DNA from: Seribacter sp963934295
Lineage (GTDB): Bacteria; Verrucomicrobiota; Verrucomicrobiia; Opitutales; Seribacteraceae
Reading direction: 5' to 3'
DNA length: 7,505 nt
Assembly (NCBI GenBank): GCA_963934295.1
Contig: CAWVXY010000087.1
Span: forward strand, 1 to 7,505
In this document: in pieces, positions 1-7,208 of the stretch
Numbering within the stretch: the stretch's first letter is position 1
Layout of the letters: each line of letters opens with the position of its first letter
Notes under the pieces: generated by a model
The model's input: the letters and a program-made list of their open reading frames with translations, nothing else
Told to the model about the DNA's origin: nothing
Database searches by the model: none
Translations under genes and position numbers: made by a program

Positions 1-99
1 TGACCCTGCAAGGTTTCGGTACGGCGATCAAACTGGGAGGAATCTTTCGCTTCTAGCAGTCGTAGTATACATGCAGTTAGAGATTTTGAAATGAATCAT
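1..99 (-). CDS. 5' end of a further operon gene, apparently frame-disrupted; function unknown
   Basis: ATG at 99-97 overlaps the cyclase stop (ATGA) and has AGAGGG six bases upstream, so it looks like a genuine start. Yet this frame (beginning MIHFKISNCMY) stops at TGA 30-28 after 23 codons. The +1 frame is open from just after the cyclase stop to the window edge and reads like protein (SLTACILRLLEAKDSS, then QFDRRTETLQG), but it has no ATG, GTG or TTG start. Removing one A from the AAAA run (84-87 on the plus strand) would join them as MIHFKSLTACILRLLEAKD. This suggests a one-base sequencing error, a true frameshift mutation, or, less likely, programmed frameshifting. The sequence faintly recalls the first helix of HD-GYP-type phosphohydrolase domains (E-A-K-D followed by R-R-T), but about 31 residues are too few to name it. 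Confidence refers to a real gene starting here. Confidence 0.4.
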
Positions 100-1847
100 T
101 TTAAACCCTCTAACACATAAGCAGCGACTTTTTCATCTTTTCCCTTTACTTCGATTTCCTGCCTATCACCCACTAAAATATGATCTTTTACCAATTCGTA
201 AGTGGATTCAGAAATCATGACTCCCTGTTTCGGAGCACTACTTTCGAGCCGTTGACCAATATTCACATTGTCCCCAATCATGGCATATTCAAGTCGATGT
301 TTTTGGCATCCCAAATTACCTAAAATAACTTCACCACTATTAATTCCAATTCGACTCTGCACCTCCTCAAAAGAATCTAAATTAAAGCGTTCTAATTCAC
401 GGCACATACCCCAGGCACCCCGTACTGCATTGAGCGCATCGGTGGCAGGATCACCAGAATCAAATCGAGCAACAATCGCATCTCCGATAAACTTATCAAT
501 GATTGCATCGTTTTGGGATAAAACCTCAACCATAAGATCAAAGTAAGTATTAAGTAAGTTGATAATCTTACGGGCGGAAAATCTTTCACATTTTGACGAG
601 AATGCACAAATATCAGAAAACAGTACGGTGATATGTTTAGATTCGCCTTTACCGGCATCCTGATGTTCATCCACCATACTACTCACCGCACTTAAAGTGT
701 CGGCAGCTACGAATTTAGCGATTGTTTCCTGTTCTTTCTTATTTCGGGCAGTTGCAATTGCAACCTCCACTGCCGCTTTTAAGGTATCTTTTGCAAAAGG
801 CTTGGCCAAATAAGCGGACACACCAAGGATTTCTCCTTTTTTTAAGTCCATTTCGGTTGCCCGTGTTGTGATCATGATTATCGGGATATCCTTATAATCC
901 TCATGATCTCGAACTTCCGTGCAAAACTCCCATCCATTGAGCACAGGCATATCGTAATCAGAGGTTATAATATCAGGCCTAATCCTTTGAACTGCCTTAT
1001 AACCTTCGAATCCATTTTCGGCAGTCTCAACTTGGTAGTCTAGTTCCTTAAACATGCTGGCAATTAAATCCCTTATTGTAGGACTATCATCTACCACCAA
1101 TGCACGTAACCTTCTCCCCCTTGGGGGCAAAGGAAACTTATCTTGAATTCGCTTTATATTTTGGGCCGAGGCGAAGGGAGACAATATTACATCATCTATA
1201 CTCGATTTTAAAATTTCTTCGATATCACCAGCTTCCCGTCCATTATAAGCCATCATTATGGGAACCCTTTTCAATCGATCACTTTCTTTTGCTTTTTCAA
1301 TAAAATCGGTCCCGCTCATATCAGGCAATTTATAATCAACCACGATAAAGTCTGGCACTTGAGGAGAATCATCTTCCAATGCATCAATTCCCTTCCTGAG
1401 CTGTATAAAATCGTACCCCATACTAGATAGGGCTAAAGAAAACTCTTCATGCGAACAAGAACTGATGAACAAACATTGCTTGGGTAAAGAAAATGCACGT
1501 TTAAAAAGACCCAATATTTTTGTATCTGTAAAAGGAGCAGTAAGAACCGCATTTGAACCGTTTGTTCGAGCTTGCTCTTCCTTATTCATTTCAGCTGGCG
1601 CATATACAACAACAAACAAATTACGCAGTTGCTTCTTGCCACGTATTCGAGCGATGAGATCTCGATGCTCACCCTCAATAAAATTAAGTTCGACCATTAA
1701 AACTTCATGATTCCCATTGATCAATTGATGAACTAAACCCTTCCCCTGCTCGAAGTAGGTCACCTTGCCTCCATGTTTTTCACAAAGACCGCCAAGGCTT
1801 TTAGCGACGGCTCCAATGGTTGAGGCTACGAGCACTCTTTTACTCAT
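96..1847 (-). CDS. Triple-receiver response regulator with class III adenylate/guanylate cyclase output
   Basis: A 583-residue protein with three receivers in a row and a cyclase catalytic domain. REC1 (about 1-118) is degenerate: no acidic pair, Glu53 at the phospho-site, Ala83 and Ala104 in place of Thr/Ser and Lys. REC2 (about 122-236) keeps Asp171 (VVDYKLPDMSG) but lacks the acidic pair and the Lys (Ser223). REC3 (about 246-365) is canonical: Asp253/Asp254, Asp297, Thr327 and Lys349-Pro350. A linker helix (366-402) leads to the cyclase (about 403-560). Its metal-binding aspartates are Asp412 (FSDICAFS) and Asp456 (DKFIGDA), the adenine-type Lys is Lys452, and the transition-state pair is Asn529/Arg533 (VNIGQR). 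The predicted reaction is ATP to cAMP plus pyrophosphate, activated or tuned by phosphorylation of REC3 by the neighbouring CheA (inference). Ala522 stands where class IIIb enzymes usually carry Thr, so substrate preference is not certain. It starts 21 nt after the Cache gene stop, with no Shine-Dalgarno site but with the shared TAATTTCTGC element. Predicted cytoplasmic. Confidence 0.94.
   Translation of the reverse strand: MSKRVLVASTIGAVAKSLGGLCEKHGGKVTYFEQGKGLVHQLINGNHEVLMVELNFIEGEHRDLIARIRGKKQLRNLFVVVYAPAEMNKEEQARTNGSNAVLTAPFTDTKILGLFKRAFSLPKQCLFISSCSHEEFSLALSSMGYDFIQLRKGIDALEDDSPQVPDFIVVDYKLPDMSGTDFIEKAKESDRLKRVPIMMAYNGREAGDIEEILKSSIDDVILSPFASAQNIKRIQDKFPLPPRGRRLRALVVDDSPTIRDLIASMFKELDYQVETAENGFEGYKAVQRIRPDIITSDYDMPVLNGWEFCTEVRDHEDYKDIPIIMITTRATEMDLKKGEILGVSAYLAKPFAKDTLKAAVEVAIATARNKKEQETIAKFVAADTLSAVSSMVDEHQDAGKGESKHITVLFSDICAFSSKCERFSARKIINLLNTYFDLMVEVLSQNDAIIDKFIGDAIVARFDSGDPATDALNAVRGAWGMCRELERFNLDSFEEVQSRIGINSGEVILGNLGCQKHRLEYAMIGDNVNIGQRLESSAPKQGVMISESTYELVKDHILVGDRQEIEVKGKDEKVAAYVLEGLK
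106..111 (-). promoter_or_regulatory. Ribosome binding site of the leftmost gene (AGAGGG)
   Basis: AGAGGG lies 6 nt before the ATG at 99-97, inside the last codons of the cyclase gene. It is the strongest Shine-Dalgarno match in the window. It argues that translation really does start at the ATGA overlap, even though that frame soon closes. Confidence 0.6.
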
Positions 1848-1852
1848 ATAAA

Positions 1853-1862
1853 GCAGAAATTA
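1853..1862 (-). repeat. TAATTTCTGC element 5 nt upstream of the cyclase start (copy 2)
   Basis: The 10-mer TAATTTCTGC ends exactly 5 nt before the ATG of the receiver-cyclase gene, in the 21-nt gap after the Cache gene. The identical 10-mer stands at the identical distance before cheA (7192-7201). No Shine-Dalgarno site is present at either place. The role is unknown; it could be a translation-initiation signal or an RNA-binding site. Confidence 0.45.
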
Positions 1863-1868
1863 CAAAAA

Positions 1869-4031
1869 TTAATCGATTGGGCGAACCACATGGGCAGTCC
1901 AACCCAGTCCCTGATACTCTCTATATCCCTGTGTCTTTGATGAACCGATTATATATTTTTTTTCATTTGCAGTAAAGATTCCAGAAGCCGATTCTCCTGC
2001 GTCTAAGTTAAGGTTCTCGGACGGAAGTTTAACCACCTGTCCTATTTTGAAATTTTCTGAGTCGGTTGTTGCGATTACTTTATGCTCATCATTTACATAA
2101 AACGCGGCTCCCCCTTCTACAACCTCGCCTTTTATCCTAGGGAGGCATCCTTCAAGAATGGGGAAAACCAAGTTTTCCCAGTCAAAGAAAATACCAAGCA
2201 CTCCAAGCACTTTTCCCTCTCTTTGACCCTCTTCCAATACACCCCCACAATAAATAAGTGAGGTTTCTTCGTTCTCAAGTTCGCTATCACATACATCTTG
2301 TACGCCAAACTGGACGGATCTTGAAATTTGCATTCCTTGCCTAAACCAAGATTGTTCTGAGACATTCATCCTCTTGAGCTTGTCTCGATTCTCTGATTTA
2401 GAATTGGCCACGATACGCCCATTCGAATCTGCAATTACAAGATCCCGATACATTGTGTAGGAAGCATTTATAATCCCAAGTCGCTTGGCGGCTTGTTCAA
2501 AATTTTCTTCACTACCCTCTTGGAGAGCTTCCCAAAATGCATGATCAGTGGACCACCATCTTACATCGGCTGCACGTTCGAACAAATTTCGATCGATCAG
2601 ATCAACGGCTTGTTTACTAAAATTCTCCAGTGCTTTGAGGTTTTGTTCAAGCATATCGGACGACATCTCTGAAAGAAGTTCTTCCATTTTCCCGGTTGTT
2701 GAATTTCCGGTTGTGGTAATCTGGTCAAAAATAGGAATAAAACTCGTTCCCGCTTTACCTAAATCCGTTGCCAAAATAATTCCGTTAATGGAAATAAGTT
2801 GAATGTCTCCTTTGTTTCGTTGAATCTCACGGTAAGTTTGTTGATTCTTTTCAGGAATAAGTTTGGAATTCATTAATTCCTGAGGAGAAATTCCAAAATT
2901 CTCATTGGTATCGGAACGTTCAAACATAGCAGATTCAGGAAGCACAAGATGACTGGTCCACTCTAATCCTTTATATTCATCAAAACCTTTACTCTTATGG
3001 GAAACAATCAACGAGCGGTTTCCGCAAACAGAACCAGTTGATACTATGGCCTCTCCAGCCTTAGTAAGGTTTCGGTGATTCCTTGGAAGGTCAGTAATTT
3101 CACCGCTTGAAATAAAAGTTTCATCACTCGAACAGATAACCTTACCTTCTTTATTTGTGAAGAAGGAAAACCATCCCTCCAAAGTTTGATCATTTTGATC
3201 CTTCGGTAAATAATCATTTAAAATAATTTGTGATTCGCCCTGAAAATCGAATAAAACCCCCATCGCCCCAATCACATCACCCTGTTCGTCGCCGTTGGAA
3301 CGAAGTGCAGTGGAATAGATTAAAGCGTCCATATCTTCGAGCTTGGAGTCTGAGACATCCTGAACAAAATATTCGGTTCCATCCTTCGTCTCCAATGCCT
3401 TCTTAAACCATTCTTCATCGGCAACATTCATTCCAATAACTACAGAACGACGATCTGAATTGGAATTTGCGATAATCACACCATTAGTGTCAGCAATGAC
3501 TAAATCTCGGTATAAGGTGTATGAGTTACGGATATCCTCCAAGCGAGTACATGCAAGTTCAACCGCTTCTTTGAGAGCCTTGTTATTAGAATTCGTGGAG
3601 CTCTTTGCCTTTCCATTACTTTTTGAATTATTGGAAAGTGTGATACATTGCCAAAAGGCTTTTTCTAAAGCCCACCATCGAACATCGCAGGTTCTCTCCA
3701 ATAAATTTCTCTCAATCATATCAATCTTAATCATAGCGGTTGACTGAGAAATCGATTGTGAGGATGTTTGCTTTGCCCGGTATAATTGATCGAAGAAAAC
3801 TTTGGTGATCGTGATTAAACTATTGGAAAAGAATTCAACTTTTTCCATTAAGTCATTAATTTGCTTTTGCTTTTGAGGATCGTCACTCACTTCCAAAGCC
3901 TTACACTTCCCCTGATTACAAATCGGAAAGATTTCCTGCAAATGACTCACGATCATATCGTAAGCCGCCCTATGTTCATAGGTAATAATGGGGTTGTAGA
4001 TATTGAATTTTATGTTTTTTGCCTCGCTCAT
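1869..4031 (-). CDS. Soluble tandem Cache-like sensor protein (two DVRWW-type units), no membrane segment, no MCP domain
   Basis: A 720-residue protein made of an N-terminal helical region (about 1-100) and two copies of one sensory unit: residues about 104-366 and 477-718. Each copy opens with a helix ending DVRWW (116-120, 489-493), followed by YT(L/M)YRDLVIAD(T/S)NG (171-184, 525-538), an EWF/SWF segment (207-209, 561-563), VQDV(S/C)DS(K/E)LE (223-232, 577-586), a G-V-L-G/M-G-(V/I)-(L/F)-F-D strand, and (E/G)WT-(S/A)-H-(L/V)-V near its end. This strand pattern is that of PAS-like Cache ligand-binding domains found in chemoreceptors (family assignment from pattern, moderate certainty). Repeat 1 carries a 19-residue Ser/Asn/Lys-rich insertion (about 133-152). 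A different segment (about 376-440) separates the repeats. No signal peptide, no hydrophobic stretch long enough to span a membrane, and no MCP signalling hairpin or methylation helices are seen, so it is predicted to be cytoplasmic. The start overlaps the cheW stop (ATGA) with no clear Shine-Dalgarno site. By position it is the likely sensor or regulator of the CheA/CheW complex; how it signals is not evident. Confidence 0.85.
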   Translation of the reverse strand: MSEAKNIKFNIYNPIITYEHRAAYDMIVSHLQEIFPICNQGKCKALEVSDDPQKQKQINDLMEKVEFFSNSLITITKVFFDQLYRAKQTSSQSISQSTAMIKIDMIERNLLERTCDVRWWALEKAFWQCITLSNNSKSNGKAKSSTNSNNKALKEAVELACTRLEDIRNSYTLYRDLVIADTNGVIIANSNSDRRSVVIGMNVADEEWFKKALETKDGTEYFVQDVSDSKLEDMDALIYSTALRSNGDEQGDVIGAMGVLFDFQGESQIILNDYLPKDQNDQTLEGWFSFFTNKEGKVICSSDETFISSGEITDLPRNHRNLTKAGEAIVSTGSVCGNRSLIVSHKSKGFDEYKGLEWTSHLVLPESAMFERSDTNENFGISPQELMNSKLIPEKNQQTYREIQRNKGDIQLISINGIILATDLGKAGTSFIPIFDQITTTGNSTTGKMEELLSEMSSDMLEQNLKALENFSKQAVDLIDRNLFERAADVRWWSTDHAFWEALQEGSEENFEQAAKRLGIINASYTMYRDLVIADSNGRIVANSKSENRDKLKRMNVSEQSWFRQGMQISRSVQFGVQDVCDSELENEETSLIYCGGVLEEGQREGKVLGVLGIFFDWENLVFPILEGCLPRIKGEVVEGGAAFYVNDEHKVIATTDSENFKIGQVVKLPSENLNLDAGESASGIFTANEKKYIIGSSKTQGYREYQGLGWTAHVVRPID
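1878..3722 (-). repeat. Two-fold protein-level repeat inside the Cache gene
   Basis: Codons for residues 104-366 (3722-2934) and 477-718 (2603-1878) encode homologous units. Landmarks keep a constant offset of 353-354 residues from the YT-x-YRDL motif to the final WT-x-H-x-V. The offset is 373 at the DVRWW helix because of a 19-residue insertion in the first unit. The repeat is clear at protein level and diverged in DNA, so the duplication is old. Confidence 0.85.
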
Positions 4032-4504
4032 GATAAATGGTCTGGGGTTTCGTGAAGATTTAAAATTTTGGAAGGTTCAAGAATAATAATAAATGAATCG
4101 CCTCGCCTCACTACATGTTTATAGAATGGGTGAACCATATTGGAAGGAACTGCTTGCAGCTCTTCGCTTTCGACTCGAATAACATCGGAGATACGATCCA
4201 CATGTATACCAATATTATCCGGTGCAGTCTCCATAACAGTGTCGGAATCAGCTACTTCGTTCAGTTCCGAATTATTCTTAAAAATTAAAATCCGAGATTC
4301 ATCGGAAGGTTCAATTTTAATTTCTTCAAATGCTAAACCGAGATTCACAATAGTGACGACTTTTCCTCGCAGGTTTATGATACCATCAATTACTTCCGGT
4401 GCTCCTCTGACGGGATGAAATTTAAAGGATCGCCCGATCTCCAAAATACAGGGAATAGGAACAGCCATTTGAGTATCACCAAGATAAAAAGTTGAATACA
4501 GCAT
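4028..4504 (-). CDS. cheW: CheW-type chemosensory coupling protein
   Basis: A 158-residue protein, the usual length for CheW, spanning a single CheW (SH3-like) domain that links receptors to the P5 domain of CheA. The family signature GIINLRGKVVTIVNL is at 41-55, including the conserved Arg46 of the NLRG turn. The second half of the fold is visible in IGIHVDRISDVIRV (98-111) and the C-terminal strand DSFIIILEPSKIL (136-148). The loop at about 77-97 is longer and more acidic than average and may be specific to this system. It starts 3 nt after the cheA stop, with GAGG 8 nt upstream of ATG. Its stop overlaps the next start by 4 nt (ATGA), so synthesis of the three proteins is probably coupled. 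Its presence implies a receptor array or receptor-like partner. The Cache protein next door is the only candidate in the window, but it lacks the MCP hairpin that CheW normally grips. Confidence 0.95.
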   Translation of the reverse strand: MLYSTFYLGDTQMAVPIPCILEIGRSFKFHPVRGAPEVIDGIINLRGKVVTIVNLGLAFEEIKIEPSDESRILIFKNNSELNEVADSDTVMETAPDNIGIHVDRISDVIRVESEELQAVPSNMVHPFYKHVVRRGDSFIIILEPSKILNLHETPDHLS

Positions 4505-4507
4505 ACC

Positions 4508-7186
4508 TTAATCCTCTATCAAAAAATGTTCCACAGCTCGCAAAATATTTTCCTTATTTGTCTTTATGGCATAACCATCAAAGCCTGCAGATAAAGCTTT
4601 ATCCCGACTTTCTTCCTCGGTGAATGAGGTCAGAGCAATCACGGGCATATGTTCTAACTTCTCACTGGATTTAATAGTTTTCACCAGTTCGTAACCGTCC
4701 ATCACTGGCATAACAATGTCTGAAACGACGAGGTTATAATAATTAGGTCTATCTAAAAGAAGATCGAGTGCTTCCTGACCATTATTAGCAAGCGTTACGC
4801 GAAAGCCTACGGATTCAAAATAAGTTTTTTCCAAATCACGGAAAAAAGGCGTATCCTCAACGACGAGCAATCGATCTTTCTCGGGTTTGCCCTCAAGTTC
4901 AGCTCGTTTAAATCGTTCAGGAGAGACCTGCTCAGCCAAACTAAATAGATCCACAAGAAAAGTGATTTTTTCCCGAATCGTAGTGATACCGAGGATTGCG
5001 TTTTCATTAATGGGAGGACTGTCTAAATTCAGGCGTGTATGGACGGACTCTTCGATCGAAGATGCAACAATACCAACTTCGAAGTCCTTAATTTTTGGGG
5101 TTATGATATAAAAAGTTTCCAAGTCATCGGGAAGAGATTCGATCGACAAATATTTATCCAAATATAGAAGCAGTACATTTTTACCTTCAAGATTTATGAA
5201 ATGGTTATTCGAAATCTTCTGTATTTGTTTTACCTCGATCTGTTCAACCTTGAAAACAAGAGATAATGGAATCGCAAGTTGTTCATTCTTTGAATAACGA
5301 AAAACTAGCAAATCCTGTTTTTCCTGCATATCCAAGATCTGCATCTCTGCTAAAGATTTTGTGGATTGAACACTGGTTTCTAAGTCATGGATATGAAGCT
5401 TGTGACTTTGACAAATTCCATTGGCACTTAACACCATTGCCACATCACTATCCCCAAGAATTGAACTTCCAGCATAAAAAGTATGACTACTGAGGATTTG
5501 AGCAAGAGGCTTGACCACAATTTCCTCGGTATGATCAATAGAATCAATCAGTAAACCAAATTGGTTAAGCCCTGAATGCAAAACCAAAAAAAGAATCTCT
5601 TTTTGATCTGATTTCTTTTTATTATCTACAATGTGGTCTTTAGAAACGCTGGTAATTTCTTCCATTGAAAGAATGGGAATCAGATTTCCACGCAAACGAT
5701 AAACTTTTCGTTCCCGAATTTCCTCAATCTGAATCTCATCTTCAGGACGCACAAGTATAACCTCCTTTAATTCCGAATGAGGAACCGCATAACGGTCACC
5801 TTCTATACGAACGATCAAAGAAGACATGATCGTCAAAGTTGTTGGCAAGTGAATAATTATCTTTGTTCCAGAACCAAGCTTTGTTTCCAGATCGATTGCT
5901 CCTCCTAATTTTTCAAAAGTAGATTTAACTACATCCATCCCTACTCCTCGCCCAGATAGACTGGTTACCTCCTCAGCAGTTGAAAGGCCCGGATGGAAAA
6001 TGAGCTTAGCCGCTTCATTTTCTCCCATAGAATCGGCTTCAGACTGAGAAATCACATTATTAGCGATCGCTTTCGCTTTAACTTTTTCGGCATCGATTCC
6101 TTTTCCATCATCTTCCACGGTTATCACAACCTGTCCACCTTCATGCCGTGCTTGTAACCATACGGTGCCAACCCGATCTTTTCCTGAACTTACACGGCTC
6201 GATGGATCCTCTAATCCATGATCAGCGCAATTCCTGATTAAATGAGTAAGTGGATCGGAAAGAGATTCGATTATACTTCGATCAAGTTCAGTATCTTCTC
6301 CCTTGATTTCCAAATTGATGGGCTTGTCCAATTGCTTAGCAAGATCGCGAACAATTCTCTTAAACTTGGTAAAAGTTCCGCCTATGGGCTGCATTCTTGT
6401 CTGCAAAACGAGTTGTTGCAGATCCGAAATCATATGAGCCATCGCCACAAGATTGGATTTATCTTCCATATCTGCAAACTGACGAAGCAATTGATTTCTG
6501 CCCAAAACAATTTCTCCTGTTAGCTCCATTAATTTATTAAGCAAATCAACCTTGACTCGAATGGTCTCATTCTGACCAACCGTCTTTTCTGCCCTATTTC
6601 CTTTGCTTAGCTTGGTAACTGGAGATTTGGATTTACTTTCAACTTCTTCTAGAACGACTTTTTCAGATTCTACTTCTACCTTGTTAGTAACTTTTTTAAG
6701 TTCAGTCTTTGTTGTAGGATTTCCATCATCCTCACTGGTTTGATCGGCTACTGGATTTGGTTCAACATCAGTGATATCGACTAGTTCAGAAATTGGATCT
6801 TCTTCCTTTTTCAATCCAGTTTCAAGAGACTTCAATTCAAGGCATAGTTGACCAATATCTTGATTGTTTCCAAAATCATCTGACTCGTGCATTCCTTTAA
6901 GTGCATCACAAGCTGAATAAAAAGGACTGATCATATGATCTCCAAAACTAAGTTTTCCCTCTCGGACATTCATTAAAACATCTTCAAAAACATGAGATAA
7001 TTCTGAAACCTTAGTAAGTCCGAAAAAACCACCGCCTCCCTTTATAGTATGAACTGCACGAAAAAGTTTATTAATCAGATCTTCGGAAAATCCTTCCTCT
7101 AATTCAGCCAATCCGTTTTCTAATTCTTCCAACTTCTCACCCATTTCCACAAGGAAATTTTTGAAGACTTCATCATCAAGATTCAT
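4508..7186 (-). CDS. cheA: Hybrid chemotaxis-type histidine kinase CheA with two CheW-like domains and a C-terminal receiver
   Basis: An 892-residue cytoplasmic kinase and the hub of the cluster. Domains in order: an Hpt/P1 domain (about 1-125) with phosphorylatable His46 in VHTIKG; a charged Glu/Lys/Ser linker (about 126-205) where the CheY/CheB-binding P2 domain of enteric CheA would lie, with no recognisable P2; a P3 dimerisation helix pair (about 206-270, ending TRMQPI); a P4 ATPase (about 271-448) with N box HLIRNCADHG (Asn319), G1 box EDDGKGI (358-364) and G2 box GRGVGMDVV (412-420); a P5 CheW-like domain (about 449-600); a second, more divergent CheW-like domain (about 622-756); and a receiver (771-892) with Glu777/Asp778, phospho-acceptor Asp823, Thr853 and Lys875 all present. 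All catalytic motifs are intact. The start is chosen because the Hpt helix begins immediately (MNLDDEVFKNF), although no Shine-Dalgarno site precedes it. The stop lies 3 nt before the cheW start. It is likely the first gene of the operon. The CheA identity is very secure; the stimulus is unknown. Confidence 0.97.
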   Translation of the reverse strand: MNLDDEVFKNFLVEMGEKLEELENGLAELEEGFSEDLINKLFRAVHTIKGGGGFFGLTKVSELSHVFEDVLMNVREGKLSFGDHMISPFYSACDALKGMHESDDFGNNQDIGQLCLELKSLETGLKKEEDPISELVDITDVEPNPVADQTSEDDGNPTTKTELKKVTNKVEVESEKVVLEEVESKSKSPVTKLSKGNRAEKTVGQNETIRVKVDLLNKLMELTGEIVLGRNQLLRQFADMEDKSNLVAMAHMISDLQQLVLQTRMQPIGGTFTKFKRIVRDLAKQLDKPINLEIKGEDTELDRSIIESLSDPLTHLIRNCADHGLEDPSSRVSSGKDRVGTVWLQARHEGGQVVITVEDDGKGIDAEKVKAKAIANNVISQSEADSMGENEAAKLIFHPGLSTAEEVTSLSGRGVGMDVVKSTFEKLGGAIDLETKLGSGTKIIIHLPTTLTIMSSLIVRIEGDRYAVPHSELKEVILVRPEDEIQIEEIRERKVYRLRGNLIPILSMEEITSVSKDHIVDNKKKSDQKEILFLVLHSGLNQFGLLIDSIDHTEEIVVKPLAQILSSHTFYAGSSILGDSDVAMVLSANGICQSHKLHIHDLETSVQSTKSLAEMQILDMQEKQDLLVFRYSKNEQLAIPLSLVFKVEQIEVKQIQKISNNHFINLEGKNVLLLYLDKYLSIESLPDDLETFYIITPKIKDFEVGIVASSIEESVHTRLNLDSPPINENAILGITTIREKITFLVDLFSLAEQVSPERFKRAELEGKPEKDRLLVVEDTPFFRDLEKTYFESVGFRVTLANNGQEALDLLLDRPNYYNLVVSDIVMPVMDGYELVKTIKSSEKLEHMPVIALTSFTEEESRDKALSAGFDGYAIKTNKENILRAVEHFLIED
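4513..4516 (-). promoter_or_regulatory. Ribosome binding site of cheW (GAGG)
   Basis: GAGG sits 8 nt before the cheW ATG, within the last codons of cheA, and supports the chosen start. A second purine run, AAGG, lies only 1 nt from the ATG and is too close to serve. Its presence shows that this organism does use Shine-Dalgarno sites, which makes their absence before cheA and the cyclase gene notable. Confidence 0.6.
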
Positions 7187-7191
7187 TAGGG

Positions 7192-7201
7192 GCAGAAATT
7201 A
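7192..7201 (-). repeat. TAATTTCTGC element 5 nt upstream of the cheA start (copy 1)
   Basis: Identical in sequence and spacing (N5-ATG) to the element before the cyclase gene at 1853-1862. It lies in the C/U-rich end of the cheA leader, where no Shine-Dalgarno site is seen. The identity and spacing are read directly; the function is conjecture. Confidence 0.45.
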
Positions 7202-7208
7202 AAGGGGT

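Noticed and set aside
3460..3747. Plus-strand frames lying opposite the Cache, CheA and cyclase genes, for example here
   Set aside because: They are shadows of well-supported minus-strand genes; their translations show no domain pattern and no ribosome binding sites.
1869..4031. Membrane receptor (MCP) interpretation of the Cache protein
   Set aside because: No hydrophobic stretch of about 18-20 residues and no MCP hairpin or methylation helices are present.
6571..6811. P2 (CheY/CheB-binding) domain in the CheA linker
   Set aside because: The roughly 80-residue stretch is dominated by Glu, Lys, Ser and Thr, looks like flexible linker, and shows no P2-like alternation of strands and helices.
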